From NCBI GenBank assembly GCA_916610825.1, contig OU744446.1, forward strand, positions 6,536,309 to 6,600,308: a stretch of DNA of 64,000 nucleotides. The letters run 5' to 3'. The notes under the pieces are model-generated. The model made no database searches, was not told the origin of the DNA, and was given only the letters and a program-made list of their open reading frames with translations. The translations under genes and the position numbers were made by a program. Position 1 is the stretch's first letter. The number at the start of each line of letters is the position of its first letter. Below are positions 22,677 through 32,396 of this stretch, one piece after another. The DNA is from Haliclystus octoradiatus. Taxonomy: Eukaryota; Cnidaria; Staurozoa; Stauromedusae; Haliclystidae.

Positions 22677-23337
22677 AAGTTGGGAAAGAATCGATAGCGT
22701 CGATCGATAATCGATGTTTGTCTACGCAAGCAATATGAAATAAGAATTTAATTGGTATTTATCAAACAGATCCATCTGGAAAAGCTATTGACCTAGCCTG
22801 CGTGCAGACTAAAACATCTCACATTTTACACTTTTGTTATAGGTTTTAGTCTGCACGCTGGCTGCAGCTATTAACCTTGATATAAGTCCCCAGTGAGAAC
22901 AAGAGGAGTTCAAAGACAAATACGATAATTATGATGATTATAATGTTTTTACCGTGATATTAATTGATTGAACTTATATTTTAATCATGAAAACTTGAAA
23001 TGCTCAAATATCTAGAATATGTGATTAGCAAATGGACATTCACATTCCCGCAAGTACTGCTTCAAATATAGGAGAGAGCGTGCATATTTCTAATACATAA
23101 CTCTATCAAATGTGGTCTATATTAAAATAGATTTTAAAGATTTATAAATACTAACTAGACTAAATAATACAGTATAACTTGTATAAAAATGAACAAATAA
23201 ATTCCTAGCAAAGGAAACAAAGACACTCAGGAAAGGACAAATTTTGATATGCATTAATCAACCTCTTCTTCTGAGGGATAGGAATCTTTATGGTCTTGAA
23301 GTAGGATAAATTAATAGAATGGTATTTTTATGGACAC
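22677..23337 (+). other. 3' flank of Rab with a hairpin MITE
   Basis: Untranslated and intergenic sequence. AATAAA near 23206 could be a poly(A) signal. At 22795-22868 lies the second CTAGCCTGCGTGCAGACTAA hairpin, mirrored by TTTTAGTCTGCACGCTGG. Confidence 0.5.
22795..22868. mobile_element. Small hairpin MITE (CTAGCCTGCGT family, copy 2)
   Basis: Stem CTAGCCTGCGTGCAGACTAA / TTTTAGTCTGCACGCTGGCT with a short AT-rich loop; same family as 13070-13160 with a different loop. Confidence 0.65.
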
Positions 23338-23378
23338 TTTCATGTGAATTTCATGTGAATTTCATGTGAATTTCAAAT
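23338..23378 (+). repeat. 12-bp tandem repeat, three copies
   Basis: TTTCATGTGAAT occurs three times in a row, then decays. Confidence 0.8.
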
Positions 23379-23399
23379 TGCGCGGAGAAACTTGCTATT

Positions 23400-23660
23400 T
23401 TAGCCCGAGGGGTGGCACTAGCTTTGTATGGACAGGAGGGTGCCGCTATGGAAAAAGTGAAGTAGCTAAAAGTTCCAACAATCTTGTTAAAGCTATTCAA
23501 AAAGCTCCATCAAAAACTTGAAAAACTTACTACAGTAGTACCAGAAATCTAAAAAAAGTTCTCTATAATGTCAAAAAGGAGATCTGCTAAGAAGTTCCAG
23601 GATCTGAAACTCGCAATCCACAAAGTATATTTTTGTAAGGGAGTTACCCCTGGATTTTAG
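23400..23660. mobile_element. Decayed copy of the CCCCGGGG-ended MITE
   Basis: Shares the order of the element at 19474-19786: a CCCGAGGGGTG start, GGACAGGAGGGTGCCGCTAT (cf. GGACGGGGAGGTGCCACTTT), AGCTAAAAGTTCCAA repeats, and a GGGAGTTACCCCTGG end. No target duplication is visible. Confidence 0.55.
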
Positions 23661-23694
23661 ATTTACTCAAAAAAGAGATTTACCTGTTGAATGA

Positions 23695-23868
23695 AGTCTT
23701 GTTGGTCAACTCAAGGATCTTGAACCCTATCAACCCCAGCCTGCTCAGCAGAGTAAATACTTTTCACAAAGTATTGCTAGACGCCAAATGACAATGTCTC
23801 ATCCAGTTATGCAGCTAATGCAGAGACAATTATCAATGTATGCCAAGCGCCGATTGACAACGGCCTGA
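23695..23868 (+). CDS. Candidate C-terminal exon of an unknown gene
   Basis: An open frame of 57 codons from a TGA at 23692 to TGA at 23866. Its composition looks coding: it is rich in Gln, Met and Ser, with QPQPAQQSKYFSQSIARRQM and MSHPVMQLMQRQLSMYAKRR. It reads like the polar C-terminal tail of a larger protein. The only nearby AG (23695-23696) lacks a good pyrimidine tract, and no upstream exons were identified. It could be an isolated exon of a gene whose other exons I missed, or a chance frame. Confidence 0.3.
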   Translation, partial: SLVGQLKDLEPYQPQPAQQSKYFSQSIARRQMTMSHPVMQLMQRQLSMYAKRRLTTA

Positions 23869-24663
23869 TAAACTTGACTATCACCGACAAGCAATGGAAT
23901 GTCATTACAAGAATATATTTTTATTTAAGGTTTTGTTCAAACAACCATAACCACAAGATATTAAGCATTTATTGGATAAGGCTGAGCGCAATATTGAGAA
24001 TTATTCATACCGAGATCTGTTGGTCATTGCATGACTTAATCATAATTGACCATCGGATATATAAGAGATGTAAAACACGTGCTGGATTAGAGTGGTAGCA
24101 GATGATTGATTGATCATGAATACATATTATATTATTGATGTTATTATATACTTATTCTATTGTTGTCTATGAGTTTATCCGACACTACAATCGAAGTTAT
24201 CTGCCGAAGCCGTATCGCATTTATATTTTGTCAGCACAAATTACTATTTTGTCATGTTTACTTGTTCCTCTTGATTTTCAAGGAAATACCATATCTGTAA
24301 TAACAATGGTTAACAAAGCATATATCAAAAACGAACTTTCAAAGTGTTTTGATTGTGACGATGTTCACTATTAAATGCATGTTAAAATTCTTCATAACAA
24401 CAGCTGCATTCGAGAATTCTACTTATATTACTGTTGTGTATCGGATACAATTATAGGATACAGTGGATTTTCATTATTTCATTTCACCAGACAATAGCTC
24501 AATTAAATGTTTGACTTGATTAGTTGTGTATATCTGTAATCCTGTCCATATATATAGTGTGCACAAAAAACTTTGAACATATTTTGGTCTCAGTACAGCG
24601 GATATTAAATTGATGTATAGTGGCATTTACAATTGTAGTCACAATTCCAGGTTGTTGATCAAC

Positions 24664-25048
24664 ATGAAAGGAATCATGTTATCCTTCATCTTACACTTTT
24701 CAGTTACTATTCTTCTTCATTGGTTTATGCAATGGCAGGTAGAATCGATATGTACAGGCAGTACGGCAAACGTTGCAAATCCTAGGAAGACCCGTGGAGA
24801 GTTCATTGAAACTGATATCGGCAAGGTTTACACAGCAAAACCATTTGAAATCGTTTCAGATGTAACAGTAGAAAGATGTACAATGATATTTGCTTCTGAT
24901 TCAAGTTATCTATCGATGAATATTGTGAAAGATGAAAGACAAATTAAAGGAACATGTCAGCTGTTTGAAACGAGAGCAAGTGAAGTTGATTCAAAAGAAG
25001 AAATCCTCTCTGTGAAAGAAAATTCAACTTATTACGAGAAGATTGCAA
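24664..25048 (+). CDS. Secreted PAN/apple-like protein, exon 1
   Basis: First exon of a putative secreted gene. ATG at 24664 (another at 24613) gives a hydrophobic leader (MKGIMLSFILHFSVTILLHW) followed by polar sequence. Residues after about 75 (VTVERCTMIFASDSSYLSMN, then GTCQLFETR) resemble the spacing of a PAN/apple domain, an adhesion fold, but the usual central Cys pair is absent. A GTAAAT donor at 25049 leaves one base of a codon. The acceptor at 30594-30595 supplies the other two, making ATG, so the frame joins exon 2. Without splicing the frame runs to TAA at 25096. The joined model is an inference from phase, codon character and same strand. Confidence 0.5.
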
Positions 25049-26379
25049 GTAAATTTGTCAATAATTTAACTATTTTTGATAAACTTTGCTTTATATAATA
25101 CTACTAGCAATGAGTGCCCCGCGCTGCTGGGGTTGATTCATTCATTTTCAAGGCTGCAAGTCTCCGTTACTTAGATTTAGAATTTGATTGACCTGTTTCA
25201 TCAATAGAACAATAGAGTAATCGCGTGTGAAATTAAGAAGGACAGATTGCTTTGTTGTTGTCACGCAAAGTTGGATTACAAAATAAAGATATGTTTTCTT
25301 TCGATGAAGGAAATAAGGAATGGTATATAAAAAAACTAAAAGCGTCTATAAACTCGCGGGATGACATTGATTCTAATGATATGTTTTTCGAAATTTTTAC
25401 GTAACAATTGACAGAGAAAAATGAAAAACAAATCCATTGTAGCGACAGCACGCGTACACACACACAGACTTTGACGTTAATAGATATAGATTACACAAGC
25501 TGTCGATTGAGAAATAATTATTTCTTGGTTTTACTTTGACTTCCGAGCACAGACTTTTGGTCAGCATATATTATATTCTTTGTATGTATCCATCATCCGT
25601 AGCCAAGTATCAAACTATTGGCGAAGATCCACAACCTGTTCTCTTATTGCGGATAATCACATGCTTGATTCTTATTTCTTGCCTTTTCAACTTGAATTCC
25701 TTATATATTGGCGTTAATCGCCATTGCGTTTGATGTTTCAAAATGGAGCATTGTGAACCACTATTCCGCTACTCTATATTTTGACCTAAGCAAGATGCTC
25801 TAGTCTACATGTGTGCCAGCCAACCAGTCTTGTTTTGAAACCACAAGGTCTGTGAACCAGTACGGGATTTCTGCCGAGCGACATCCACGACGTTGTGAAT
25901 ATAATATATGCAATACTTTGTATATTATTATTCAGTTCGTTATTCTGGTCGGGGAGGCTGCAACCTATGACGTCTTTGATGAAGTCACTACATTATGACA
26001 ATTGATGCTTTGCGACAGTGTGTAATTCAAGGTGTAAACAATTAGCCATATTTACTGAGGTGTTATTTTCGCTTGGCAGAAATCACATGTATAACACTAC
26101 CTTCATTCGGTTGCATCAATTGTGCAATACTACGCGGGTTAAATACTGCACCGGTAAATGGCTTGGCGAGAAATGCATCCATTTGGAATGCCGAATCAGC
26201 CAGAATCAGTGTAAAACACCCTCTCTTTTTCCGGTGTCTGTAACTTGCGTGAGAGCGTGCTGCATGCTTTTACAGGAAATACGTCATAATTTATCACCTT
26301 TTCGACTACTGCATTCGCTTACGAATTTTAGCGTCTCGATGTTATGAAAAAAGTTCTGGCTTAGCTGAATGTGGCAGTT

Positions 26380-26758
26380 GAAAAAATGGTGGATTAGCTC
26401 AGACGGCAGAGCAACCGATTTTCAGATCGGATCATATCTAATCGACCGTGGTTCAAATCCCCCTAATGTCAACTCAGCCTTGCCTTTATCTGAAACATCA
26501 AATGAGTACCATCTGAGGATGGCGGATGGAATGGTCCAGAGGGAATTGAATTGTGAGTAGCTGCGGTGCATCGTTTCGCATTGACAATCAAGACCTATCT
26601 GCCATGAAATCTGTTGAAATTGATCTGCAGTGTCGCGGCTGAGATCAACAAAGAGCGTTTAAAATCATTGCTCTCAGCGAAAAAAGCCACTCATCTAGAA
26701 ATAGAGGAGTGGTACGGGTGCCTTCGGTAGGACGACACCGTCTGCATTACTTTACTCT
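26380..26758 (+). mobile_element. Full-length tRNA-derived SINE with 12-bp target duplication
   Basis: The head carries an A box (GGATTAGCTCAGACGGCAGA) and a B box (GTGGTTCAAATCC), internal RNA polymerase III promoter elements. The body and the tail follow (CCACTCATCTAGAAATAGAG, then ACCGTCTGCATTACTT). Exact direct repeats AATGTGGCAGTT flank it at 26368-26379 and 26759-26770. Relatives lie at 10214-10335 and 4515-4812. The flanks mark LINE-dependent retrotransposition. Confidence 0.85.
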
Positions 26759-27003
26759 AATGTGGCAGTTTCTGTCATGTCGTAATTGACAGGGACTTTA
26801 TTCCAGACCGAGTTCCAAACTTCATTAATTTATCAAAAAAGTAAAAAGTAAAGCTGTATAGAGCTAAGAATTTTCCATGAATTGTTGAACTTGATTTGGC
26901 TGGAAATCCATCACACGAAAAAGCAAATTATTTGTAGGGGTTAGAAAGTTCTGAATTGTTTATCGGAGTTGTAGAACCATATGAAGAAATAACAGCTGAT
27001 TGA

Positions 27004-27507
27004 CTAATAAACGTAACTTAAAATTTCTAATCTTCTTCTAGTTAATAATTCATTTGATGCTTTAGTCTTTACCCTTTTCTTGTTAGTTAATAAATCATGA
27101 ATCCATCCATAAACCGCGCTGGAATCTGTTTTAACATTAATTTCTTTCAACTTCCATATAATTGCCAAATTCATTCCTTTTATTACTGCGTCTAACTCTG
27201 CCAAATTAATATGGGCGGCATCACGACGGAACCAAGATACGCCTTCAATTGTCGCACCATTTACTACAATAGAAACACCCATGGCAAGTGAACTGGCATC
27301 ACACCATACTGTGCCTTTTCTTTCAATATCAACATTCCTTTGTCCATGAATAGGAATACATTTTTGTACTCTATCCACTAAATCTTTTAACATGACGATT
27401 ACATTAGAGGAAACAAGAGTATCCCATTCACAATCATTTGCGGATCGTTTCACTGATGCCAACGCGTAGCCATCCACAAACAGGATAAATCCCAATAATT
27501 TTTCCAC
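27004..27507 (-). pseudogene. RNase H region of the gypsy-like element
   Basis: 167 codons with CDAS (first catalytic Asp), NLAELDAVIKGMNLA (catalytic Glu) and KTDSSAVYGWI (third Asp), i.e. a complete RNase H-type active site. The frame ends near the deletion junction at about 27019, where LTR sequence begins. Confidence 0.75.
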
Positions 27508-27791
27508 ATAATGAAAATAACTGACGCTTAGTTAAAGTATTAAAATCAATATCATTACAATCGATGTAGTCGGATCGTTCCCATTTTATATTTGAATCAC
27601 ACTTTAATAACATTCAAACCAAAAATTCGGGTAACAGTTAGTTCATTGATAAATTATGTAGGTTTTGCAATCAAACCGTATTGCTTCAAATGCTCTTGCA
27701 CAACATCTGGCGAAACAATATTTGTGTTTACAAAAATATCATCTACGTATGAATCAGTTCCTTTATTAATCAAAACATCAGATTGTAATAC

Positions 27792-28658
27792 CTATTGTAA
27801 AACAGACGTCATTATCATAGGGGCAATGTTCAACCCAAAACCAACCCTAGTAAAACACCATAATTTGGAATTATATTCAATTGTTTGAAAAGGCCATAAT
27901 TTTGGATCTACGCGAAGCTGTAAATAAGCGTCCTTACGGTCTATTATTGCACAGTTCACACCATCTTGTCGCCATTGACGTAACTTTTCTAAACATACAT
28001 CGCTATCTCGAGAAAATACATCAACATATTGATTCAGTTCGTGAAAGTCAAATATCGGCCTAACTTTATTTTTGCTTGCTTGAACAACGCTAAACATAGG
28101 TATCAATCCTTTTGATTCTCCAAAACGCTTCACATCGTACTCAATTAAATAACCCTTGGAAATCCATTCCTTTAATTTAGTATCAAATGCTTGTTGTGTA
28201 TCACTATTCATATAATATTGTGGGATTTTATTTTTTAATACTTCCGGTGGGCAATTATCCTTCCAATCCCACGCAACAGTCCAAATATTCCCATTAAACT
28301 TTAGCGTAAAGTTTTCATGTTTAACTACAATATCATTGACATTAGATACATTAGATATTTGAGAAGCAATAGATGGACAACAATTCTGTACAGGTCTTTG
28401 AATATTAAATTTAACAGAGCCATCAGCAGATATTGTTAACCCACCAAACAAGGTAATCAGATCCATGCCCAAAATAACATCAACTCCGGACAACATTTTA
28501 TTAACAACTAAACAATTTTTAATTTTCTCAATATTGTTTAACTTTACTATTATATCCATCTCCCCTAACTCTCTAACATCTCCATTCATCATTGAAATTT
28601 TAACCATTAAATTATGTCCATTAACAATGTTTTTTGACACCACTGCATCCACGAACAT
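27792..28658 (-). pseudogene. Protease and N-terminal RT region of the gypsy-like element
   Basis: 288 codons. An aspartic-protease-like GVDVILGMD segment comes early, then an RT with VRPIFDFHELNQYV, an AIIDRKDAYLQL palm motif and GFGLNIAPMIM. The catalytic YVDD lies just downstream in another frame (about 27740-27755), so the RT is frame-broken. Confidence 0.75.
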
Positions 28659-28722
28659 CCTGTATCAATTAAACATTTCGTAGAAATACCGTTTACAATT
28701 AAGTCATGACACGGCAAATGAT

Positions 28723-29094
28723 TTACTGGGGTTGGACCGCGGTAGATTCCACAAAAGCTACTGCGGCCCTCCGCCTGTTTCCCGGCAAATGTTCACATTT
28801 ACTAGCCACGTGACCTGACTCCCCACACCATACACAAGTTAATTCACGTGATTTTGTTTTTGATTTCTCTAAACGTACTTTACAATTTCTTGCTATATGT
28901 CCATCCTCTTTACAATAATAACACATGACAGTATTCTTTTTCTGCGCCACATTTACTGGAGCAACATACGTCAGTGGCTTAGTATTCACAGCTGTAGCTT
29001 CCAACAATACTCGTGCTCTTGTAATCAATTCCGTATCGGACGCGTCAACCATTGTCCTTAATTGTTTTCCGATTTCTTCTAGAAGTCCCGTCAC
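28723..29094 (-). pseudogene. Nucleocapsid zinc-knuckle part of the gypsy-like element
   Basis: Two CCHC knuckles are visible (CYYCKEDGHIARNC and CVWCGESGHVASKC) separated by a basic linker, the RNA-binding signature of retrotransposon nucleocapsid. Confidence 0.8.
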
Positions 29095-29220
29095 AAAAAC
29101 AATACCAGGTGACGGAATTCCCGCTAAATTACATAATTTTTTAATTTCAGCAAAATAAGTATCAACGTTGTCTCCTTAATTATATGCTTTACTTTTTAAC
29201 ACATCAAATGCTGCAAATTT

Positions 29221-29502
29221 TTACAGCGAAAATGCTGTTAATAAAACACTCTTTATGTCGCTATATATCATTTTTTGGTCATCAGGCATTTCATTAAAAA
29301 CCAAAAATGTTGATCCACGTAATAACAAAGGTACGCTTAACGTCTTGTCAATTTCATTATATCCTTTCAAATTTGCTATCGCCTCGAATCTTGCCCACCA
29401 TTCAGCAGCATCTCCTTCTCCATAAGAAGGACTGACTACGTCAGGTAACTTAAGCTTACACGCTGATGTTGAAGATGAAGATGACGACGGTGTACCCATC
29501 AC
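29221..29502 (-). pseudogene. Gag fragment of the gypsy-like element
   Basis: Ninety-three codons with a Ser run then KLKLPDVVSPSYGEGDAAEW and an aromatic, leucine-rich segment typical of retrotransposon capsid N-termini (Trp-Trp-Ala-Arg-Phe). The frame stops before the zinc knuckles, which lie in another frame downstream at 29094-28723. Confidence 0.65.
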
Positions 29503-29564
29503 AACAACGCCATTACTACTTGGACGTCTTCTTGGCGTAATAGATATATTATTATTGTTTAGCT

Positions 29565-29812
29565 TGTAGAACCATATGAAGAAATAACAGCTGATAGACT
29601 AATAAAGGTAACTAATATAATTCGTAATACAACACACAGTAGTAAAATACAATAAACTTAATGAACTATATGAACCTTATATATTTGCTCCTTTCGCCGA
29701 CGCTTCCGTGTTCGAACTGAACTTTCTCATGTTAGCTACCACACCTTAATTCACACTGTGCTAAATGAAGGTGCTATAAATTGCAGCCTCGTATGAATTA
29801 CATTACACTACA
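29565..29812 (-). repeat. 5' LTR of the gypsy-like element
   Basis: On the plus strand begins TGTAGAACCATATGAAGAAA and ends ATTACACTACA; TGTAG/CTACA are inverted ends as expected for an LTR. Its first 50 bases on the plus strand recur at 26970-27019 with two differences. Confidence 0.8.
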
Positions 29813-29884
29813 GGAGTCTGTATCATCAAAGTGATACATACATTGCCTTGAAATTACTAAAAATAAGTTTTCAATAAGGCATAG

Positions 29885-30415
29885 TTGTTACTGACAATAT
29901 CACCACTACTATTTAATATCTACGTAGCAAACTTTTCATTTCTTCCAATAACCTCTTCCATCATACGATACGCAGATGATACAACGCTATACTATTCCTC
30001 CAACCACAAAAACACTGCTTTCCAACACCTCAACAAAGACTTGGAAAATGTGTACCAATGGTTCCAGCTGAATTGTCTAAAACTGAACCCCTCAAAAACT
30101 CAATGCCTACTAATCACTCACATTCCAGAACCCGACATTCACGTTACGAGCGCAAATCTTCTGAGTACTAATCAAATACATAACAAAGACATTACAATCG
30201 ATGATGTAACCTTACCTTGGCTCAATATAATAAAGATACTCGGTGCTCACATTGACAGTAGATTAAACATGAGATGTCATCTTCGCAATACGCCACTCCT
30301 TTTTGATGGTGGCAATAAAATAATTGAACAATGCAAAATGCCAGGGAAATTACAACTGCATCAACAAGACGATATTTGGCATCTTAAATCAATCTCAAAA
30401 TCAATCAAATCCTGA
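29885..30415 (+). pseudogene. LINE reverse transcriptase fragment
   Basis: 176 codons starting inside an RT palm: SPLLFNIYVANF, then the catalytic box IRYADDTTLYYSS, then WFQLNCLKLNPSKTQCLLI, as in CR1/jockey/I-group LINEs. The thumb is degraded, and the endonuclease and the 5' half are missing. It is a dead 5'-truncated fragment. Confidence 0.8.
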
Positions 30416-30595
30416 CTCAGTCAACCAGAATGTCGATCATTATCGAATAGTATACTGCAGCCATTTCTAACTATCTAGAATAGACGGTCATTATGTCTAA
30501 TAAATTCACATCTTATCCATATGTCATGCTGCTCATACGTTTGAATATATGTCTCGTAATTTATTCAATTTATTCAACAATTTTCCCTTTTTCAG

Positions 30596-30947
30596 TGACA
30601 GAGTACACCAAGGTATCTCCAAATGTAATTGAGGTTGGAAGTAAGGATGAGAAACCAGGAAGCGTACATTTCCAACTACCAACGTCAAACTACGTAATAA
30701 AACTACAGCATATCAGCGGTGGATTATCATGCCAGATTGGATTTGAATCACCGTTTGGTTGCTTCTGGGGTCCTAACAGCGGGATCCCTAATGAAATTTA
30801 TCTCGTCAAAGATTACCGTGATGTATCCACTGTGACCTCAGATAAATTTTCTGATTATGAAGGTAATGGTATGACGACCAATTATGTAGCAACTTGTGAG
30901 TGTTTCCTTTTAGAACAAGGCTCAACTTACTTTCTATGGTATGGTGG
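30596..30947 (+). CDS. Exon 2 of the putative secreted gene, 5' part, split by the Bel/Pao insertion
   Basis: Strong acceptor (CCCTTTTTCAG, ends 30595). The frame encodes about 117 residues with a coding look (VHFQLPTSNYVIKLQHISGG, CQIGFESPFGCFWGPNSGIP, paired cysteines in TCECF) and ends at the target duplication GGTGG (30943-30947) of a Bel/Pao element. The frame would read on 12 codons into the LTR before leaving the natural sequence, but the host frame resumes correctly at 37870. The fold is not recognised. The hydrophobic stretch just upstream (from 30493) lies before the acceptor and is probably intronic. Confidence 0.55.
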
Positions 30948-31218
30948 TGTTTTGATCATCACAAAAAACCATAAACAGGTAGTTAGTTTAAGTAAACTTT
31001 ATTATAAACATCAAGACATTTAAAATGATATAATAAAAATCTAATTAATAATGTAAAATTGTTGTTTTAATTTCAACAGTTTGCACTTTTCAATTTCTAA
31101 ATTAATCCATGTGCTCTTTTCATGAAAAGGAGGCTAAATATTTAAGGTCAAAGCATAATGGCTATTTGGCTATAAAATAATAACAAAACTAAAAAAGTTA
31201 TTTAATATGATTGAAACA
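30948..31218 (-). repeat. 3' LTR of the Bel/Pao element
   Basis: Plus-strand copy begins TGTTTTGATCATCAC and ends ATGATTGAAACA. Near-identical to 37594-37864. No clear polypurine tract is seen just inside it. Confidence 0.93.
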
Positions 31219-31361
31219 CTCAGAAACCAAGGATGTTGGATCTCTTTACGAGTAATGGGTAAATATGTAACTATAATAATAAAGAGTCCAGCATGTCAAC
31301 ATATCGAATGCGATAACCTTTTCAATTTTATAGGTGCCATCTGTTTTCCTTGTTTCTATTA

Positions 31362-32345
31362 TCAATTGTCTTTGTCCATGTCATCATTTGTGTTCTGATT
31401 CACACTGTATACTAAGGATAATGTATTGGCATGTCTTGTTACTATTTGTGGCCGACAATTACCATCAGTGGAGTTGTAATACTTTAGAGAAACTCTTCGA
31501 ACAAGGCCGTCTTTTCCAGCGTAAACTTCCAGAATTGTCCCTAATTTGTAAAATCCTGTTCTAGAAGGGATGTCAAGTAGGCAAACAATATCACCTTCTT
31601 TTAAATTTTCTTGCTCTGTCTTCCATTTTCTCAAATGATCCTTTCTTACACACTCAGTATAAATATTCCACCAATTTTTAACTTGCAACTGCACATCTTT
31701 AAATCTTTCTAGATGCCGACCTGAAACTCCTTCAGAAGTATCAACGTTATGATCTAGACTTCTTCCGTGCAGCAGTTGGTTTGGAGTGATAGCCTGTCCA
31801 ATTTCTGGGTTATACACCAGTGGTCTATTATTTACCATATTCGCCCATCCTCGCACTACTTGATCAAACTGTAAGCTCGTTAAAATCTTGTCACCACTCA
31901 TTAACTTCTCTCTTTTCTTTTCAATTTTCAACAACTTTATCATAGATTCAACTGTACCTTGTACCCAAGGTGCTTTTGCTGGACCAAACACCCACTCCAC
32001 ATTCTTGTATGATGATGCAACAGCCTTTTTCACTTCATTAAATTGTGTTTCCAGAATTTTCCCAGCTTTGACCAAATTGGATCCAAGATCAGAATGAACA
32101 TACGCAAAACTTCCATGCTGATTTTTTAAAGCATCCAAAGCCCTTAGTACACTTGCTGCTCCATAGTCTTCTAAGGCACATGCAAACGTTGCTCTAGTAC
32201 TTTCGCAGGTAGCGCAGAACAACCAATGCTTCATGCGAGTTCTTTGTTTAACAGCATCTTTAACAATAAATGGTCCTGCTATATCAGCTTGTATTGAAAA
32301 GAATGGTGTTACCAAGTTGGTTCTTCTTTCAGGTAAAATACCCAT
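31362..32345 (-). CDS. Bel/Pao integrase
   Basis: 327 codons in the same frame as the RT, separated by one stop; the zinc-binding CYTC pair lies between that stop and the first Met. Catalytic triad residues are visible in QADIAGPF (Asp), HSDLGSN (Asp) and TVESMIKLL (Glu). The C-terminal GDIVCLLD...GTILEVYAGKDG segment is the DUF5641-type tail of Pao integrases. The single stop would prevent a fused polyprotein unless read through. Confidence 0.87.
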   Translation of the reverse strand: MGILPERRTNLVTPFFSIQADIAGPFIVKDAVKQRTRMKHWLFCATCESTRATFACALEDYGAASVLRALDALKNQHGSFAYVHSDLGSNLVKAGKILETQFNEVKKAVASSYKNVEWVFGPAKAPWVQGTVESMIKLLKIEKKREKLMSGDKILTSLQFDQVVRGWANMVNNRPLVYNPEIGQAITPNQLLHGRSLDHNVDTSEGVSGRHLERFKDVQLQVKNWWNIYTECVRKDHLRKWKTEQENLKEGDIVCLLDIPSRTGFYKLGTILEVYAGKDGLVRRVSLKYYNSTDGNCRPQIVTRHANTLSLVYSVNQNTNDDMDKDN

Positions 32346-32396
32346 CTTCTGAGGAAGAGTTTTTGAATCTATCTTCTTACAGGTGTAGCATCTTTT

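Larger units (their letters stand above)
26970..29812 (-). mobile_element. Ty3/gypsy-like LTR retrotransposon with a large internal deletion
   Basis: Minus-strand element bounded by TGTAG..CTACA ends and the 5-bp target duplication GGAGT (26965-26969 and 29813-29817). The 5' LTR is 29565-29812. At the other end only about 50 bases of the matching LTR remain (26970-27019), joined directly to the RNase H region. The integrase and most of the 3' LTR are therefore deleted. Gag, zinc knuckle, protease/RT and RNase H pieces survive in broken frames. It cannot be autonomous. Confidence 0.8.
25049..30595 (+). other. Presumed long intron loaded with insertions
   Basis: Contains a possible repeat at 25105-25490 (starting GCAATGAGTGCCCCGCGCTG and ending GACGTTAATAGATATAGAT), a SINE (26380-26758), a deleted gypsy-like element (26970-29812) and a LINE RT fragment (29885-30415). 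No other exon recognised. Confidence 0.45.

Noticed and set aside
24135..24374. Small membrane-protein gene
   Set aside because: Composition fits AT-rich random sequence; no splice sites or homology motif.
25105..25490. RTE-type retrotransposon 3' end
   Set aside because: The CCCCGCGCTGCTGGGG start is suggestive of dispersed invertebrate repeats, but I cannot show boundaries or coding sequence.
26385..26460. A tRNA gene
   Set aside because: A and B boxes are present, but the acceptor stem does not pair and the sequence continues as a SINE body with a shared tail and flanking target duplications.
30493..30595. Signal peptide start for the split secreted gene
   Set aside because: The hydrophobic stretch lies before a strong acceptor at 30594-30595 whose phase matches the donor at 25049; it is more likely intronic.
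30948..31020. Natural C-terminus of the host protein
   Set aside because: This in-frame run is read-through into the Bel/Pao LTR; the same bases recur at 37594.
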